DNA of 64,000 nucleotides from Alphaproteobacteria bacterium (lineage in GTDB: Bacteria; Pseudomonadota; Alphaproteobacteria; Rhizobiales; Rhizobiaceae), in NCBI GenBank assembly GCA_024742485.1, contig JANSYK010000003.1, positions 992,001-1,056,000 of the forward strand. Direction: 5' to 3'. Positions 25,954 through 35,099 of the stretch are shown here, in pieces (position 1 is the stretch's first letter; the number at the start of each line of letters is the position of its first letter). The notes below the pieces were generated by a model. It made no database searches. It was not told where the DNA came from and worked only from the letters and a program-made list of their open reading frames with translations. The position numbers and the translations under genes were made by a program.

Positions 25954-27099
25954 ATGACTTCGAAAGACACTGTGGAATCGGCCGAGCGCCGAAATTTTCT
26001 GAAATTGACGGGGGCAGGTGCCTTCACGGTCGCAATGGTCGCTGGCGCCAGCGGCATGTTGTGGTCGGAAGAGGCTGTTGCACAAACGGCGAAAGAAGAA
26101 AAAGAACGTCAGGCTGCTGCCGATCACGTCATGACACTGGCCACAGCCTATGTCATCGGCGCATCTCGCAGCTACCCCATCCTTCAGCTCGATCTGAAGG
26201 AGAACATCCAGAACGCCACAAACGGCAAAGTCTATGTGAAGCTGGCACCGGGCGGACAGTTGGGCGCCGGTGGCGCATTGGTTCAGAAGGTTCAGGGCGG
26301 CACAATTCAGGCAGCACAGCATTCCATCTCAAACTTCGCACCCTTTGCACCTGCGACCGACCTTATCAACCTTCCCTATTTTTGCGGTGCAAACCAGCGT
26401 TTCGTCAATCTTGTCACGTCCGACGCCTGGAAAAATGAAGTGCACCCGAAGGTCGAAGCCAAGGGCTTCAAGCCACTGTTTTATGTGGTCATTGATCCGC
26501 GTGTCGTTGCCGTCCGCAAGGGTGGTGAGGGTGCCGTTCTGTCACCAGGTGATCTTTCCGGGGTCAAGTTCCGCGTACCCGGTTCCAAAATGCTCCAGCA
26601 ATATTACCGCATGGTTGGTGCAAACCCGACACCGGTTGCGTGGGGCGAGACACCATCAGCGATCAAGCAGGGTGTCGCGGATGCCCTCGACCCGGCTGTC
26701 GGCGCTCTCTATGTCTTCGGTTTCAAGGACATTCTCAGCCATGTGACGTTCACACAGGCAGTGCCGGACAGCCAAGTCTATTCCTGTAACCTGGAGTGGT
26801 TCAACAGCCTGCCGGCTGATGTGCAGGAAGGCATTGAATTTGCCTCCGAAATGACATCGCACCAGAACCTTGCCAAGGTTCCGTCGGCGCGTGCCTATGC
26901 GATGGCCGAACTTGCCAAATCCGGTGTCGAGTTCCACTCCCTGTCGGATGATCAGCTTGCGGAATGGCAGGCGGCCGGTGGCTATCAGCTTCCGGACTGG
27001 GACAGCTTCAAGACGGAGCTGGCCGGCTCGATGGATAATTTCGCCAAGCTTGAGGAAGCGGCGGATACGCGGGGACGCTTCTACGTCCACGACGCATAG
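25954..27099 (+). CDS. TRAP transporter substrate-binding protein (DctP family), probable DHPS binding
   Basis: 381 residues from the ATG just after GGGAGGAAGTA. The twin-arginine-like signal is ERRNFLKLTGAGAFTVAMVA, with cleavage near AVAQT (about residue 43). DctP features follow (GGQLGAGGALVQKVQGG; KFRVPGSKMLQQYYRMVGANP; AIKQGVADALDPAVG). Upstream is the LacI gene and downstream are small and large permeases and HpsN-like genes, so the ligand is probably 2,3-dihydroxypropane-1-sulfonate (HpsK/L/M-type importer). The ligand is inferred from context. Confidence 0.85.
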   Translation: MTSKDTVESAERRNFLKLTGAGAFTVAMVAGASGMLWSEEAVAQTAKEEKERQAAADHVMTLATAYVIGASRSYPILQLDLKENIQNATNGKVYVKLAPGGQLGAGGALVQKVQGGTIQAAQHSISNFAPFAPATDLINLPYFCGANQRFVNLVTSDAWKNEVHPKVEAKGFKPLFYVVIDPRVVAVRKGGEGAVLSPGDLSGVKFRVPGSKMLQQYYRMVGANPTPVAWGETPSAIKQGVADALDPAVGALYVFGFKDILSHVTFTQAVPDSQVYSCNLEWFNSLPADVQEGIEFASEMTSHQNLAKVPSARAYAMAELAKSGVEFHSLSDDQLAEWQAAGGYQLPDWDSFKTELAGSMDNFAKLEEAADTRGRFYVHDA

Positions 27100-27113
27100 A
27101 TCCTCTCAGGATT

Positions 27114-27140
27114 GGCCGGCGCTGCCTGGCGGCGCCGGTC
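27114..27140 (+). terminator. Intra-operon hairpin after dctP
   Basis: GGCCGGCGC-N9-GCGCCGGTC forms a 9-bp GC-rich stem (one G-U pair), 14 bp after the DctP stop, with TCTTT downstream. Its position matches the hairpins after the other two binding-protein genes. Partial termination or mRNA stabilisation is likely. Confidence 0.5.
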
Positions 27141-27186
27141 TCTTTCAGGCCTTCTTGCAAGATGATCTCTCCGTGGTTTGGAACAG

Positions 27187-27723
27187 GTGATCTGCGATGA
27201 TTTGCACGGTGTCAAAATGCTGAAAACACTGGACGAAAATGCCGAACGTTGGGCTCTGCTTGTCTTCTACGTGATCCTCGTTGCCACGATGGCTGTTGAG
27301 GTCATACGCCGCGAAGCCTTTGCCTATTCGTCAATCTGGGGCGAGGAAATCGTCCGCTACTCGTTCATTTACCTCGCCTGGATCGGTGCTGCATCAGCGG
27401 TACGCGAACGGGCGCATATTCGGATTGATGTCATCCTGCATTATCTCGGAGCCCGCTCAAAAGCGGCGATCTATATCCTCGGAGATCTGGTGATGCTCGT
27501 CGTCGCTCTCATCGCACTTTACTGGTCATTCGAGACGGTGACCGTTTCATGGAAATTCGGGTCTGTCAGCCACGGGCTGCGCATTTCAATGGTCTGGTTC
27601 CTGGCCGCCGTGCCGATCGGTTTTGCCCTTCTGGTGTACCGCTTGCTGCAGTCCCTGCGGCATGACTTTCACTCTCTTCGAACCGGTCAGCCGGTCTTCG
27701 AAGGCAACAAACTGTTCGATTGA
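27187..27723 (+). CDS. TRAP transporter small permease (DctQ family)
   Basis: 178 residues from a GTG; a TTG at 27178 or an ATG at 27217 are possible alternatives because the ribosome site is weak. Four membrane segments are seen, with the conserved YSSIWGEEIVRYSFIYLAWIGA and VRERAHIRIDVI motifs of DctQ proteins. It forms the membrane complex with the DctM protein whose gene begins 12 bp downstream. Confidence 0.84.
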   Translation: MICDDLHGVKMLKTLDENAERWALLVFYVILVATMAVEVIRREAFAYSSIWGEEIVRYSFIYLAWIGAASAVRERAHIRIDVILHYLGARSKAAIYILGDLVMLVVALIALYWSFETVTVSWKFGSVSHGLRISMVWFLAAVPIGFALLVYRLLQSLRHDFHSLRTGQPVFEGNKLFD

Positions 27724-27734
27724 GGGGTGGGGTC

Positions 27735-29063
27735 ATGTTATTCAACCAGCAACTAAGCGTGGTCGAACTGGGGTGGGATTTCTACCTGCCGGTTCTGTTG
27801 TTTGTCGGACTTGCCGCCCTGGCGGTTCCGGTCTGGGCCGCCATCGGTTCAGCGGCTATCCTCATGCTTCTTATGTCAGGGGCGCTGCCGCTGTCTCTGG
27901 TCGGCGAGTCGCTTTTCGACGGCATTGACGCCTTTGCATTGACCGCTATTCCGCTGTTCGTCCTGACGGGTGATGTTCTCGTCAGAACAGGCCTGAGCCG
28001 AAAATTTCTGGATGTTGCCGAAGCCCTGACCTGCTGGACCAAAGGCGGGTTCGGCTCGGCGACCGTGCTGGTCTGCGGCATGTTCTCCGCGATTTCCGGT
28101 TCGGATGCCGCCGGTGCCGCCGCTGTCGGCAGAATGACCATCGACCGCCTGGTCGAAAGTGGCTATCCGCGCCCCTATGCCTGCGCTCTGGTTGCGGCAG
28201 GCGCCTGTACCGGCATTCTTATTCCGCCATCCATTGCCTATATCATCATCGGTCTGGTTCTGGGCATATCTGCGTCCACGCTCTTCTTGGCCGCACTGAT
28301 CCCGGGCATTGCCATTCTGGTTTCCATTCTGGTCACCAATCTGATCGTCAACAGGATCTACGCCTATGAGGGCGGTGACCCTATGACCTTTGGTGAATGG
28401 TCCACCAATCTGGTTCGGACCCTGTCTCAGGGATGGTACGCATTCCTTGTGCCGGGCATCATCTTCTACGGCATTTTTTCCGGACGTCTGACACCCACCG
28501 AGGCCGGAGCGACAGCAGTCATCATCACCATCATACTGGGCTTCATCCTGCGGACGCTCAAACTATCGGACTTTCCGTCCATGCTCCTGAGTTCGGCAAA
28601 GGTGGTCGGTGTCATTCTTCCCATCATCGCCTTTTCTCTGCCTCTGGCGCAGGCACTGGCGATCATGGGTGTTCCTCAGGGATTTGTTGCCGCCGTCACC
28701 GGTGTTTCCGAAGAACCCGCAATCATCATCCTGATGATGATTGCGATCCTCATCGCCGCCGGTTGCGTGATGGAAACGACGCCCAATATCGTAATCCTGG
28801 CTCCCATTCTGAAGCCGCTGGCAGACAATATCGGCATGAACGAAATCCAGTTCTGCATCATGATGATCACGGCACTGGGCGTCGGCTTCATTACGCCGCC
28901 GCTTGGCCTCAATCTGTTCGTGGTGTCCGGCATTACCGGTGAATCCATACTCAAGATCGCAGCGAGAGCTGTACCATTCGTTTTCTTCATGCTCATAGTT
29001 GTGCTGTTCATTGCCTATGTTCCCGCGATTTCAACGACGATGCTTCCTGACATCTACAAGTAA
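27735..29063 (+). CDS. TRAP transporter large permease (DctM family)
   Basis: 442 residues from the ATG after GAGGGGTGGGG; an earlier TTG at 27720 overlaps the dctQ stop. About 12 membrane segments. DctM motifs include TAIPLFVLTGDVLVRTGLSR, FSAISGSDAAGAAAVGRM, GILIPPSIAYIIIG and GFITPPLGLNLFVVSG. It is followed after 14 bp by the HpsN-like gene, tying import to oxidation. Confidence 0.89.
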   Translation: MLFNQQLSVVELGWDFYLPVLLFVGLAALAVPVWAAIGSAAILMLLMSGALPLSLVGESLFDGIDAFALTAIPLFVLTGDVLVRTGLSRKFLDVAEALTCWTKGGFGSATVLVCGMFSAISGSDAAGAAAVGRMTIDRLVESGYPRPYACALVAAGACTGILIPPSIAYIIIGLVLGISASTLFLAALIPGIAILVSILVTNLIVNRIYAYEGGDPMTFGEWSTNLVRTLSQGWYAFLVPGIIFYGIFSGRLTPTEAGATAVIITIILGFILRTLKLSDFPSMLLSSAKVVGVILPIIAFSLPLAQALAIMGVPQGFVAAVTGVSEEPAIIILMMIAILIAAGCVMETTPNIVILAPILKPLADNIGMNEIQFCIMMITALGVGFITPPLGLNLFVVSGITGESILKIAARAVPFVFFMLIVVLFIAYVPAISTTMLPDIYK

Positions 29064-29077
29064 GAGACAGACCTCCG

Positions 29078-30385
29078 ATGCCACGACACTATTTGAAAAA
29101 AGCGGAAAAGACGTCTGTCAGCGATGCAGGAGATGTGCGTGAAACCGTTCAGGGTATTCTTGACGACATCGAACAGCGGGGCGACGCCGGTGCGATGGAA
29201 TATGCGGCAAAGTTCGACCGCTACGAGGGAAACATCAAACTGTCGCCAGAGGAAATCGCGGCTGCGAGCGCGCGCGTTCCCGACCAGCTAAAGCGGGATA
29301 TCGAGTTTGCGCACGCCAATGTCCGTCGTTTCGCCGAAGCCCAACTGGCAACCATGCAGGACATTGAAGTCGAGGTGGTGCCTGGCCTGATTGCCGGTCA
29401 GCGGAGCATTCCCGTGCAAACAGCCGGTTGCTATATACCCGGCGGCCGGTACAGCCACATTGCCTCAGCGATCATGACAGTGACGACAGCCAGTGTTGCC
29501 GGGTGTTCGAATATCATCGCCTGTTCACCGCCGCGACCGGATGTGGGGATCGCACCGGCGATCGTTTTTGCAGCGCATATTTGTGGGGCGGACACCATTT
29601 TGGCGATGGGCGGCGTCCAGGGGGTCGCATCCATGGCGTTCGGCCTTTTCGGCCTGCCAAAGGCGGACATTCTGGTCGGCCCGGGCAACCAGTTTGTGGC
29701 GGAAGCCAAGCGCATCCTCTTCGGTCGGGTCGGCATCGACATGTTTGCCGGGCCGACGGACAGTTTGATCCTTGCCGACAAGACCGCGGATGCAGAAATT
29801 GTCGCCGCTGATCTCGTCGGTCAGGCCGAGCACGGGTACAACTCTCCGGTCTGGCTGGTAACCGATGACGAAGCGCTGGCCAGGCGCGTGATGGATCGCG
29901 TGCCGGAGTTGATTGCCGATCTGCCTGAGCTGAACGGAAAGAATGCGGAAGCGGCCTGGCGGGATTATGCGGAGGTAATCCTTTGCGACGATCGCGAGGA
30001 AATGGCCGCGACGTCTGACGAATATGCGCCGGAACATCTCACCGTCCAGGCAGAGGATCTGGATTGGTGGTTGAACCGTGTGCAATGTTACGGCTCGCTC
30101 TTTCTTGGCGAAGAAACCACCGTGGCGTTTGGCGACAAGGCGTCCGGCACCAACCATGTTTTGCCGACTTCGGGTGCGGCCAAATACACCGGCGGCCTTT
30201 CTGTTCACAAATACATGAAAATCGTGACGTGGCAGCGTGCCACAAGGGACGGTGCCAAGCCGATTGCCGAGGCAACAGCCCGCATTTCACGTCTGGAGGG
30301 AATGGAAGGCCACGCACGAACTGCGGATATTCGTCTCAAGAAGTATTTTCCCGACGAGCATTTTGACCTCAAGGCACACGATTGA
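29078..30385 (+). CDS. hpsN: Histidinol-dehydrogenase-family sulfopropanediol 3-dehydrogenase (HpsN-like)
   Basis: 435 residues. The HisD fold is clear (TAGCYIPGGRYSHIASAIM; VGPGNQFVAEAKR; QAEHGYNSP; SDEYAPEHLTV), but the N-terminal YLKKAEKT and C-terminal SVHKYMKIVTWQRATRD segments match the HpsN group rather than biosynthetic HisD, and no his genes are nearby. HpsN oxidises (R)-2,3-dihydroxypropane-1-sulfonate twice with NAD+ to (R)-sulfolactate. A TRAP importer precedes it, and an SDR and a zinc alcohol dehydrogenase follow, the same set as hpsKLM-N-O-P in Cupriavidus and roseobacters. Sulfolactate sulfo-lyase genes (suyAB) are not in this window. Confidence 0.78.
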   Translation: MPRHYLKKAEKTSVSDAGDVRETVQGILDDIEQRGDAGAMEYAAKFDRYEGNIKLSPEEIAAASARVPDQLKRDIEFAHANVRRFAEAQLATMQDIEVEVVPGLIAGQRSIPVQTAGCYIPGGRYSHIASAIMTVTTASVAGCSNIIACSPPRPDVGIAPAIVFAAHICGADTILAMGGVQGVASMAFGLFGLPKADILVGPGNQFVAEAKRILFGRVGIDMFAGPTDSLILADKTADAEIVAADLVGQAEHGYNSPVWLVTDDEALARRVMDRVPELIADLPELNGKNAEAAWRDYAEVILCDDREEMAATSDEYAPEHLTVQAEDLDWWLNRVQCYGSLFLGEETTVAFGDKASGTNHVLPTSGAAKYTGGLSVHKYMKIVTWQRATRDGAKPIAEATARISRLEGMEGHARTADIRLKKYFPDEHFDLKAHD

Positions 30386-30389
30386 GAAA

Positions 30390-31154
30390 ATGCTGCCCGA
30401 CAATGCCCAACTCTTCGACCTGAGCGGGAAGATCGCCTGCGTGACGGGGGCCAGTTCCGGTTTGGGGCGCCGAACCGCTGAAACATTGGCAAGGTCCGGG
30501 GCAAGGGTGGTTGGCGTGGCACGACGTGCTGATCTGCTTGAAGAGTGGCAGCTAAATTGCACCGGTGAAACGGCGTCTGTCAGCTATGATCTGTCCGACC
30601 GGGATGGGCTGCCCGATTTGGCGAAAGCGGTCGCAAGCAAATTCGGTCCGCCCGACATCGTTGTTCATGCAGCCGGTGTGAACACGCGTCAGACCGCGGA
30701 TGAGGTAACACCGCAAGGGTGGGACTTGACGCTGGATCTCAATCTTGCAACGCCCTTTTTTCTCAGCCAGGCTTTTGTCCCGGAAATGAAGAAGAAGGGC
30801 TGGGGCCGGATCGTCAACTTTGCCTCTCTGCAAACGACACGGGCTTTCCCCGGCGGCGTTTCCTACGGCGCATCCAAGGCCGGAATTGGCCAACTCACGC
30901 GGGCGATGGCAGAGAGCTGGTCCTGCTTCGGGATCAATGTGAATGCAATCGGCCCCGGATTTTTCAGCACGGAACTGACCGCAGCCGTATTTGCCGATGC
31001 CGAAAGGGCCGAAAAGAACGCCAGGCAGACCTGCATCGGCCGAAATGGGTCGATGGAAGACCTGGACGGCCCCATCCTGTTCCTGTGTTCAGACGCATCC
31101 GCCTATGTCACGGGTCAGGTATTGATGGTCGACGGAGGTTTCACGGCAAAATGA
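30390..31154 (+). CDS. hpsO: Short-chain dehydrogenase (HpsO-like DHPS 2-dehydrogenase)
   Basis: 254 residues from the ATG at MLPDNAQLFD, 4 bp after the HpsN stop; an in-frame reading from 30237 overlaps hpsN and is rejected. SDR motifs: GASSGLGRRTAE (cofactor), NFASLQTTRA (Ser) and YGASKAG (Tyr, Lys), with the C-terminal MVDGGFTAK. In the DHPS pathway HpsO and HpsP interconvert the two DHPS enantiomers through a C2 ketone so that HpsN can act. The assignment rests mainly on gene order. Its stop overlaps the next start (ATGA). Confidence 0.72.
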   Translation: MLPDNAQLFDLSGKIACVTGASSGLGRRTAETLARSGARVVGVARRADLLEEWQLNCTGETASVSYDLSDRDGLPDLAKAVASKFGPPDIVVHAAGVNTRQTADEVTPQGWDLTLDLNLATPFFLSQAFVPEMKKKGWGRIVNFASLQTTRAFPGGVSYGASKAGIGQLTRAMAESWSCFGINVNAIGPGFFSTELTAAVFADAERAEKNARQTCIGRNGSMEDLDGPILFLCSDASAYVTGQVLMVDGGFTAK

Positions 31155-32146
31155 AGGCACTCGTTTATCAGGGCGAAAAGCGCCTCGAGTACCGGGAGGT
31201 CGAAGTTCCGCGCAGCGGCGATGGCAATGTTGTGGTCGCAGTCGAAAGTGTCGGCATATGTGGATCGGACATGCACGCATTTCTGGGGCATGACGAGCGG
31301 AGAAATCCGCCGCTGATCCTCGGTCATGAAGCCGCCGGTGTCGTCACGGACGGTGATCTGGCAGGCAAACGGGTAACGGTCAATCCGCTGGTGTCGTGCG
31401 GGACGTGTCAGGCCTGCCGAAGGGGACGTGAAAATCTCTGTCCCGATCGGCAGATCCTGTCGATGCAGCCGCGTGAAGGGGCTTTCGCAGAGATGCTGGC
31501 CATCCCACCATCGAACCTCTTTGAAATCCCCGACGCCATATCCTTCGACGTAGCCGCCCTGGCCGAACCGATCGCCTGCGGCTGGCATGCCGTGCGGCTT
31601 GCGCGACAGGCGTTATCCATTCCGCTGAACGAGGCCCGGATACTGGTTGTCGGCGGTGGAGCGATCGGAGTTGGCGCGACGCTCAGCCTGGTCGCAGCAG
31701 GAGGTGCCGACATTGTGGTTTCAGAACCCAATGAGCAAAGGCGGCTCTATCTGAACGACCATCTTGGCATCACCAGCATCGACCGGGCCGAAATCACCGC
31801 TGACGATCAGTTTGACCTGACGGTGGACGCGGTCGGCTTTGCTGCAACGCGCTCCCATTCGGTGGCCCATGCGCGCCCTGGAGGCGTGATCGTGCATATC
31901 GGTCTGGGCGAAGCTGCAGGATCCGTCGATTTCCGGCGCATGACCCTGCAGGAGATCACGTTCATTGGAACCTACACCTATACGCAGGACGATTTCAAAG
32001 CGACTGCGCAAGCAATTTGCGATGGCCGGCTTGGAGCGCTCGACTGGATTGAATGCCGTCCCTTGAGCAACGGGCAGTCCGCATTTGACGACATTCTGAC
32101 TGGCCGTGTTCAGGCGCCCAAGATCGTTCTCAAACCGGGTGCGTAG
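31151..32146 (+). CDS. hpsP: Zinc-type alcohol dehydrogenase (HpsP-like DHPS 2-dehydrogenase)
   Basis: 331 residues, MDR family. The catalytic-zinc region is GICGSDMHAF and GHEAAG, the structural-zinc lobe is CGTCQACRRGRENLC, and the cofactor motif is VVGGGAIGVGA (about residues 170-180). The longer in-frame reading from 30719 lies inside the SDR gene. It is last in the LacI-controlled operon and, paired with the SDR, fits the DHPS racemisation step. Function is by context; sorbitol- or threonine-dehydrogenase-like enzymes look similar. Confidence 0.75.
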   Translation: MKALVYQGEKRLEYREVEVPRSGDGNVVVAVESVGICGSDMHAFLGHDERRNPPLILGHEAAGVVTDGDLAGKRVTVNPLVSCGTCQACRRGRENLCPDRQILSMQPREGAFAEMLAIPPSNLFEIPDAISFDVAALAEPIACGWHAVRLARQALSIPLNEARILVVGGGAIGVGATLSLVAAGGADIVVSEPNEQRRLYLNDHLGITSIDRAEITADDQFDLTVDAVGFAATRSHSVAHARPGGVIVHIGLGEAAGSVDFRRMTLQEITFIGTYTYTQDDFKATAQAICDGRLGALDWIECRPLSNGQSAFDDILTGRVQAPKIVLKPGA

Positions 32147-32237
32147 GGCAGGCAATCGATAAGCGCCGGGCACCGGAACATCATTGTCCGAAATGACCGA
32201 CACGTTTCCGGGCATATGGCGACGGAACCAATCCTGA

Positions 32238-32585
32238 TCAGCCTATCTCATGATATAGCGCAAACATGGCTTCCTGGATTTGCCTGTTCATCGCGACATG
32301 CAGCGTATTCAAGGGAGCGGTCCCGGCTTCCACATAATCCCAGCAATCGAGGGAGGCCTGGTGGTTATGGAAACACATCTCCAACAGGATCGCCAAATCG
32401 GGAAATCCGGAATCATATCCCTCATGTGGCGTTCGCTGCCATAAGCGCCAACTGTGCAGATATCCCTTCGATTTCAGATGTTCGCAGAAGGCATCGAATG
32501 CCTCTTGAAAGGATGCCAACCCTTCAGGATCCCGAAGGTTGAAGGCCCCAAACATCGAGCAGAGTTGTAATGATGCATTGTTCAT
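32238..32585 (-). CDS. Small conserved protein, DUF6614-like
   Basis: 115 residues from the ATG giving MNNASLQLCSMFGAF; longer starts overlap the DJ-1-like gene. The HSWRLWQRTPHEGY... pattern followed by AILLEMCFHN and a C-terminal IQEAMFALYHEIG resembles the DUF6614 family of alphaproteobacteria. No catalytic motif is visible. It lies 58 bp after the DJ-1/PfpI gene in the same direction and is probably cotranscribed. Function unknown. Confidence 0.6.
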   Translation of the reverse strand: MNNASLQLCSMFGAFNLRDPEGLASFQEAFDAFCEHLKSKGYLHSWRLWQRTPHEGYDSGFPDLAILLEMCFHNHQASLDCWDYVEAGTAPLNTLHVAMNRQIQEAMFALYHEIG

Positions 32586-32643
32586 TGAGTCACCAGGAGT
32601 GTTGGTCGTATAGGCGGTGATTGACGCTGAAAGACCTTCTGGC

Positions 32644-33252
32644 TCATAGCAATCCGGCCAGTTTCGCAAATGGATCATGGCTTGCGTCCTTGTGCCAGGC
32701 GTATTCACAACCCCTCGCCATTTCTACTGCCGTGCTCGTTCCATACAGGTCTGCCAAAACGGCCAGAGCCATATCCATACCGGCAGAAACACCTGATGAC
32801 GTGAAGAATTTTCCATCTTCAACCCATCGAGCCTGCTTTACCCAATCGACATGGGGGGCAAGATGAACCGTTTTTGTAAAATCGAGTTTGTTGGTCGTCG
32901 CCTTTCTTCCGTTCAAAACGCCCGTCATTCCCAAGAGCACCGTACCCGTGCAAACGGCCATGACCCGTTCTGCGTTTGCCGAAGCTTGTCGAATCCAATT
33001 CATCAAGTGTTGATCTTCGGCTTCGACCAATGCCGCGTTTCCGCCGGGAATCAGCAACAGATCATATTCGTTCTTTTCAGATATCGTCTTGTCGACAACG
33101 ATCCTCTGCCCATGAACACTGGGCACAGGATCACTTGCCTTCGCGACTGTCGTGACCTCAATCTCGTCGCCCATTCCACCCAGCATTTCGATCGGACCAA
33201 AATAATCCAGCGTTTCAAAACCGGGGAAAACCAGTGCTGCAAGCGTTCTCAT
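32644..33252 (-). CDS. DJ-1/PfpI-family protein
   Basis: 202 residues. The nucleophile elbow is VMAVCTGTVLLG (Cys101), with the upstream acidic site in FGPIEML (Glu22) and LLLIPGGNAAL. This group includes isonitrile hydratase-like proteins and chaperone/glyoxalase-like enzymes, and the sensor half of GlxA regulators. It is divergent from a GlxA-type AraC regulator 135 bp away, a common pairing, so that regulator probably controls it. The substrate is unknown. Confidence 0.83.
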   Translation of the reverse strand: MRTLAALVFPGFETLDYFGPIEMLGGMGDEIEVTTVAKASDPVPSVHGQRIVVDKTISEKNEYDLLLIPGGNAALVEAEDQHLMNWIRQASANAERVMAVCTGTVLLGMTGVLNGRKATTNKLDFTKTVHLAPHVDWVKQARWVEDGKFFTSSGVSAGMDMALAVLADLYGTSTAVEMARGCEYAWHKDASHDPFAKLAGLL

Positions 33253-33387
33253 GTCTCATAACCTCCGCTGATCGGGACAGAACCCCAATGGCTGCGTCAA
33301 CACTTCTATACTGACCGAATTCTCCATGGCATAAATGACAATATGACCTCATTTTATGCCAAATCATCGGGAGGTGCGCCCGACCAG

Positions 33388-34359
33388 ATGAATGTCTTGT
33401 TCATCATCTACCCAAACATCGTTTTGCTGGATCTGGCCGGCCCGCTTCAGGTGTTCACTCACGCCCGCACGGATCCTCAATCGACCCCGGCATACAAACC
33501 GAGCATTTTGTCCGTTCGTGGCGGGCGCACCGAGACCAACACACTCCTTCCGATTGACAGTGAGCCCATCTCGGATTGGCTGGCAACGTATCGAGGCACA
33601 TCCATACACACGCTGATGATCGTCGGCGGCGATGGCGCGATTCCGGCGGCCCTTGATCCACAATTTGTCGATCAGGTCAGGCAGTTGGCCGCCCGCTCAC
33701 GCCGGGTGTGTTCGGTTTGTTCCGGCGCACTGGTCCTCGCCGCAGCCGGACTGCTTGACGGCCGCCGCGCGGTCACACATTGGGAAGACTGCGATCAACT
33801 GGCAAGGGAATACCCCGCAATCAGAGTCGAGGTTGATCCGATTTATATCAAAGACGGGAACATCTGGACCTCTGCAGGAATCACTGCGGGTATTGATATG
33901 GCGCTGGCAATTATTGAGGAAGATCTGGGAAAACCGGCCGCCATCGAGATGGCACGATCCCTGGTAACACCCATGGTTCGCTCCAGCGGACAGTCCCAGT
34001 TCAGTGCAGAGCTTGATCGACAGGCCCGCGACACCAATGGACAGTTTTCAAGATTGCACGAATGGATCGGTGGCAATATTCAACGGAAGATCTCGGTTGA
34101 GGATATGGCCAGGGAATGCGCAATGAGTTCCAGGAACTTCTCGCGGCGTTACACACAGACCATGGGCGTATCGCCGGCCAAGGCCCTGGAGGCCATACGC
34201 GTTGACGCCGCTCGCGATATTCTCGCCGCAACGCATCGAAGCATTCAGACCGTTGCGGCCGAATGCGGATTCCAGGATGACGAACGCATGAGACGGGCTT
34301 TCCTTAGAAACATCAAGACAACGCCGTCTCAGTACAGGAAGCAATTTCAACTGCGTTGA
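33388..34359 (+). CDS. GlxA-type AraC-family transcriptional regulator
   Basis: 323 residues from the ATG at MNVLFIIYP, with GGGAGG 13 nt upstream; an ATG at 33343 would add 15 residues. The DJ-1-like domain (LLDLAGPLQVF; VCSVCSGALVLAAAGLLDGRR; TSAGITAGIDMALA) is followed by an AraC HTH (SVEDMARECAMSSRNFSRRY; IQTVAAECGFQDDERMRRAF). It is divergent from the DJ-1/PfpI gene and presumably activates it. Confidence 0.85.
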   Translation: MNVLFIIYPNIVLLDLAGPLQVFTHARTDPQSTPAYKPSILSVRGGRTETNTLLPIDSEPISDWLATYRGTSIHTLMIVGGDGAIPAALDPQFVDQVRQLAARSRRVCSVCSGALVLAAAGLLDGRRAVTHWEDCDQLAREYPAIRVEVDPIYIKDGNIWTSAGITAGIDMALAIIEEDLGKPAAIEMARSLVTPMVRSSGQSQFSAELDRQARDTNGQFSRLHEWIGGNIQRKISVEDMARECAMSSRNFSRRYTQTMGVSPAKALEAIRVDAARDILAATHRSIQTVAAECGFQDDERMRRAFLRNIKTTPSQYRKQFQLR

Positions 34360-34575
34360 TCCCGTCCCGACCAGCGTTTCGGCTTGTCGTTCATCGGGCA
34401 ATCGGCGCGACGGAATGCGAGTTTTGGCATTCGTTCCGCGTCGAACCGGGCTCGCTGATCAACACTCGGCTCGGTGATTTTCAAATCTCGGCTGTATCGG
34501 TTCGTGACTTGACAGATCGGATGCGTTTCAGGGAACGATCATTATGAACACGGAACAACAGAAGGATGGTTTTTC

Positions 34576-34941
34576 ATGAAAAAGCTACTCGCATTCAGTG
34601 TGGTTTTCGCGGCAATGGGATCGAATCCCATGGGTTGGTCAACGGCACATGCCGCAAGTTTCGATTGCTCGGCTGCAAGCACGGCGGATGAAAAGGCGAT
34701 CTGTGCCAATCCGGGTCTGTCGTCGCTGGATTCGGAGATGTCCGGCCTGTGGTATGGCTACAAGGCAATGCCCCTCTTGATGGGAGCGAGCGGTGACCGG
34801 CAGGATCAGGCGGACGCCTTCCTGAAATCCCGGTCTGCCTGCGGATCGGACACGGCCTGCCTGACAAAACTCTATGATGCGCGCATTGAAACATTGCAGA
34901 CCAACATCAATTGGGCGGTCAAGAACTACTGCAACAACTAG
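34576..34941 (+). CDS. LprI-like (DUF1311) periplasmic protein
   Basis: 121 residues with a signal peptide (residues 1-27, ending AHAAS). The mature part has four Cys in the LprI N-terminal pattern (FDCSAASTADEKAICANPGL; CGSDTACL) and Leu-Asp-Arg-type helices. LprI-like proteins are periplasmic and related to lysozyme inhibitors. A monocistronic gene is likely. A weak CCGGG/CCCGG hairpin follows the stop. Confidence 0.75.
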   Translation: MKKLLAFSVVFAAMGSNPMGWSTAHAASFDCSAASTADEKAICANPGLSSLDSEMSGLWYGYKAMPLLMGASGDRQDQADAFLKSRSACGSDTACLTKLYDARIETLQTNINWAVKNYCNN

Positions 34942-35099
34942 AGCCGGGATTCCCGGGAGGGATGAAATCATCTCCGCCATAGCGTGTCATGACGGCATCG
35001 AGTTGCGTTTTCCACTTCATCCGACGCCACCACTTGCCCTATTGAACTGCGGGGCGGGCAGGCCTTTCGAGGAACCCGGCAATCCGCAGAATAACAGCT

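Noticed and set aside
29078-30385. Histidine biosynthesis hisD
   Set aside because: Operon with TRAP, SDR and ADH genes and HpsN-type ends argue for a catabolic member of the family.
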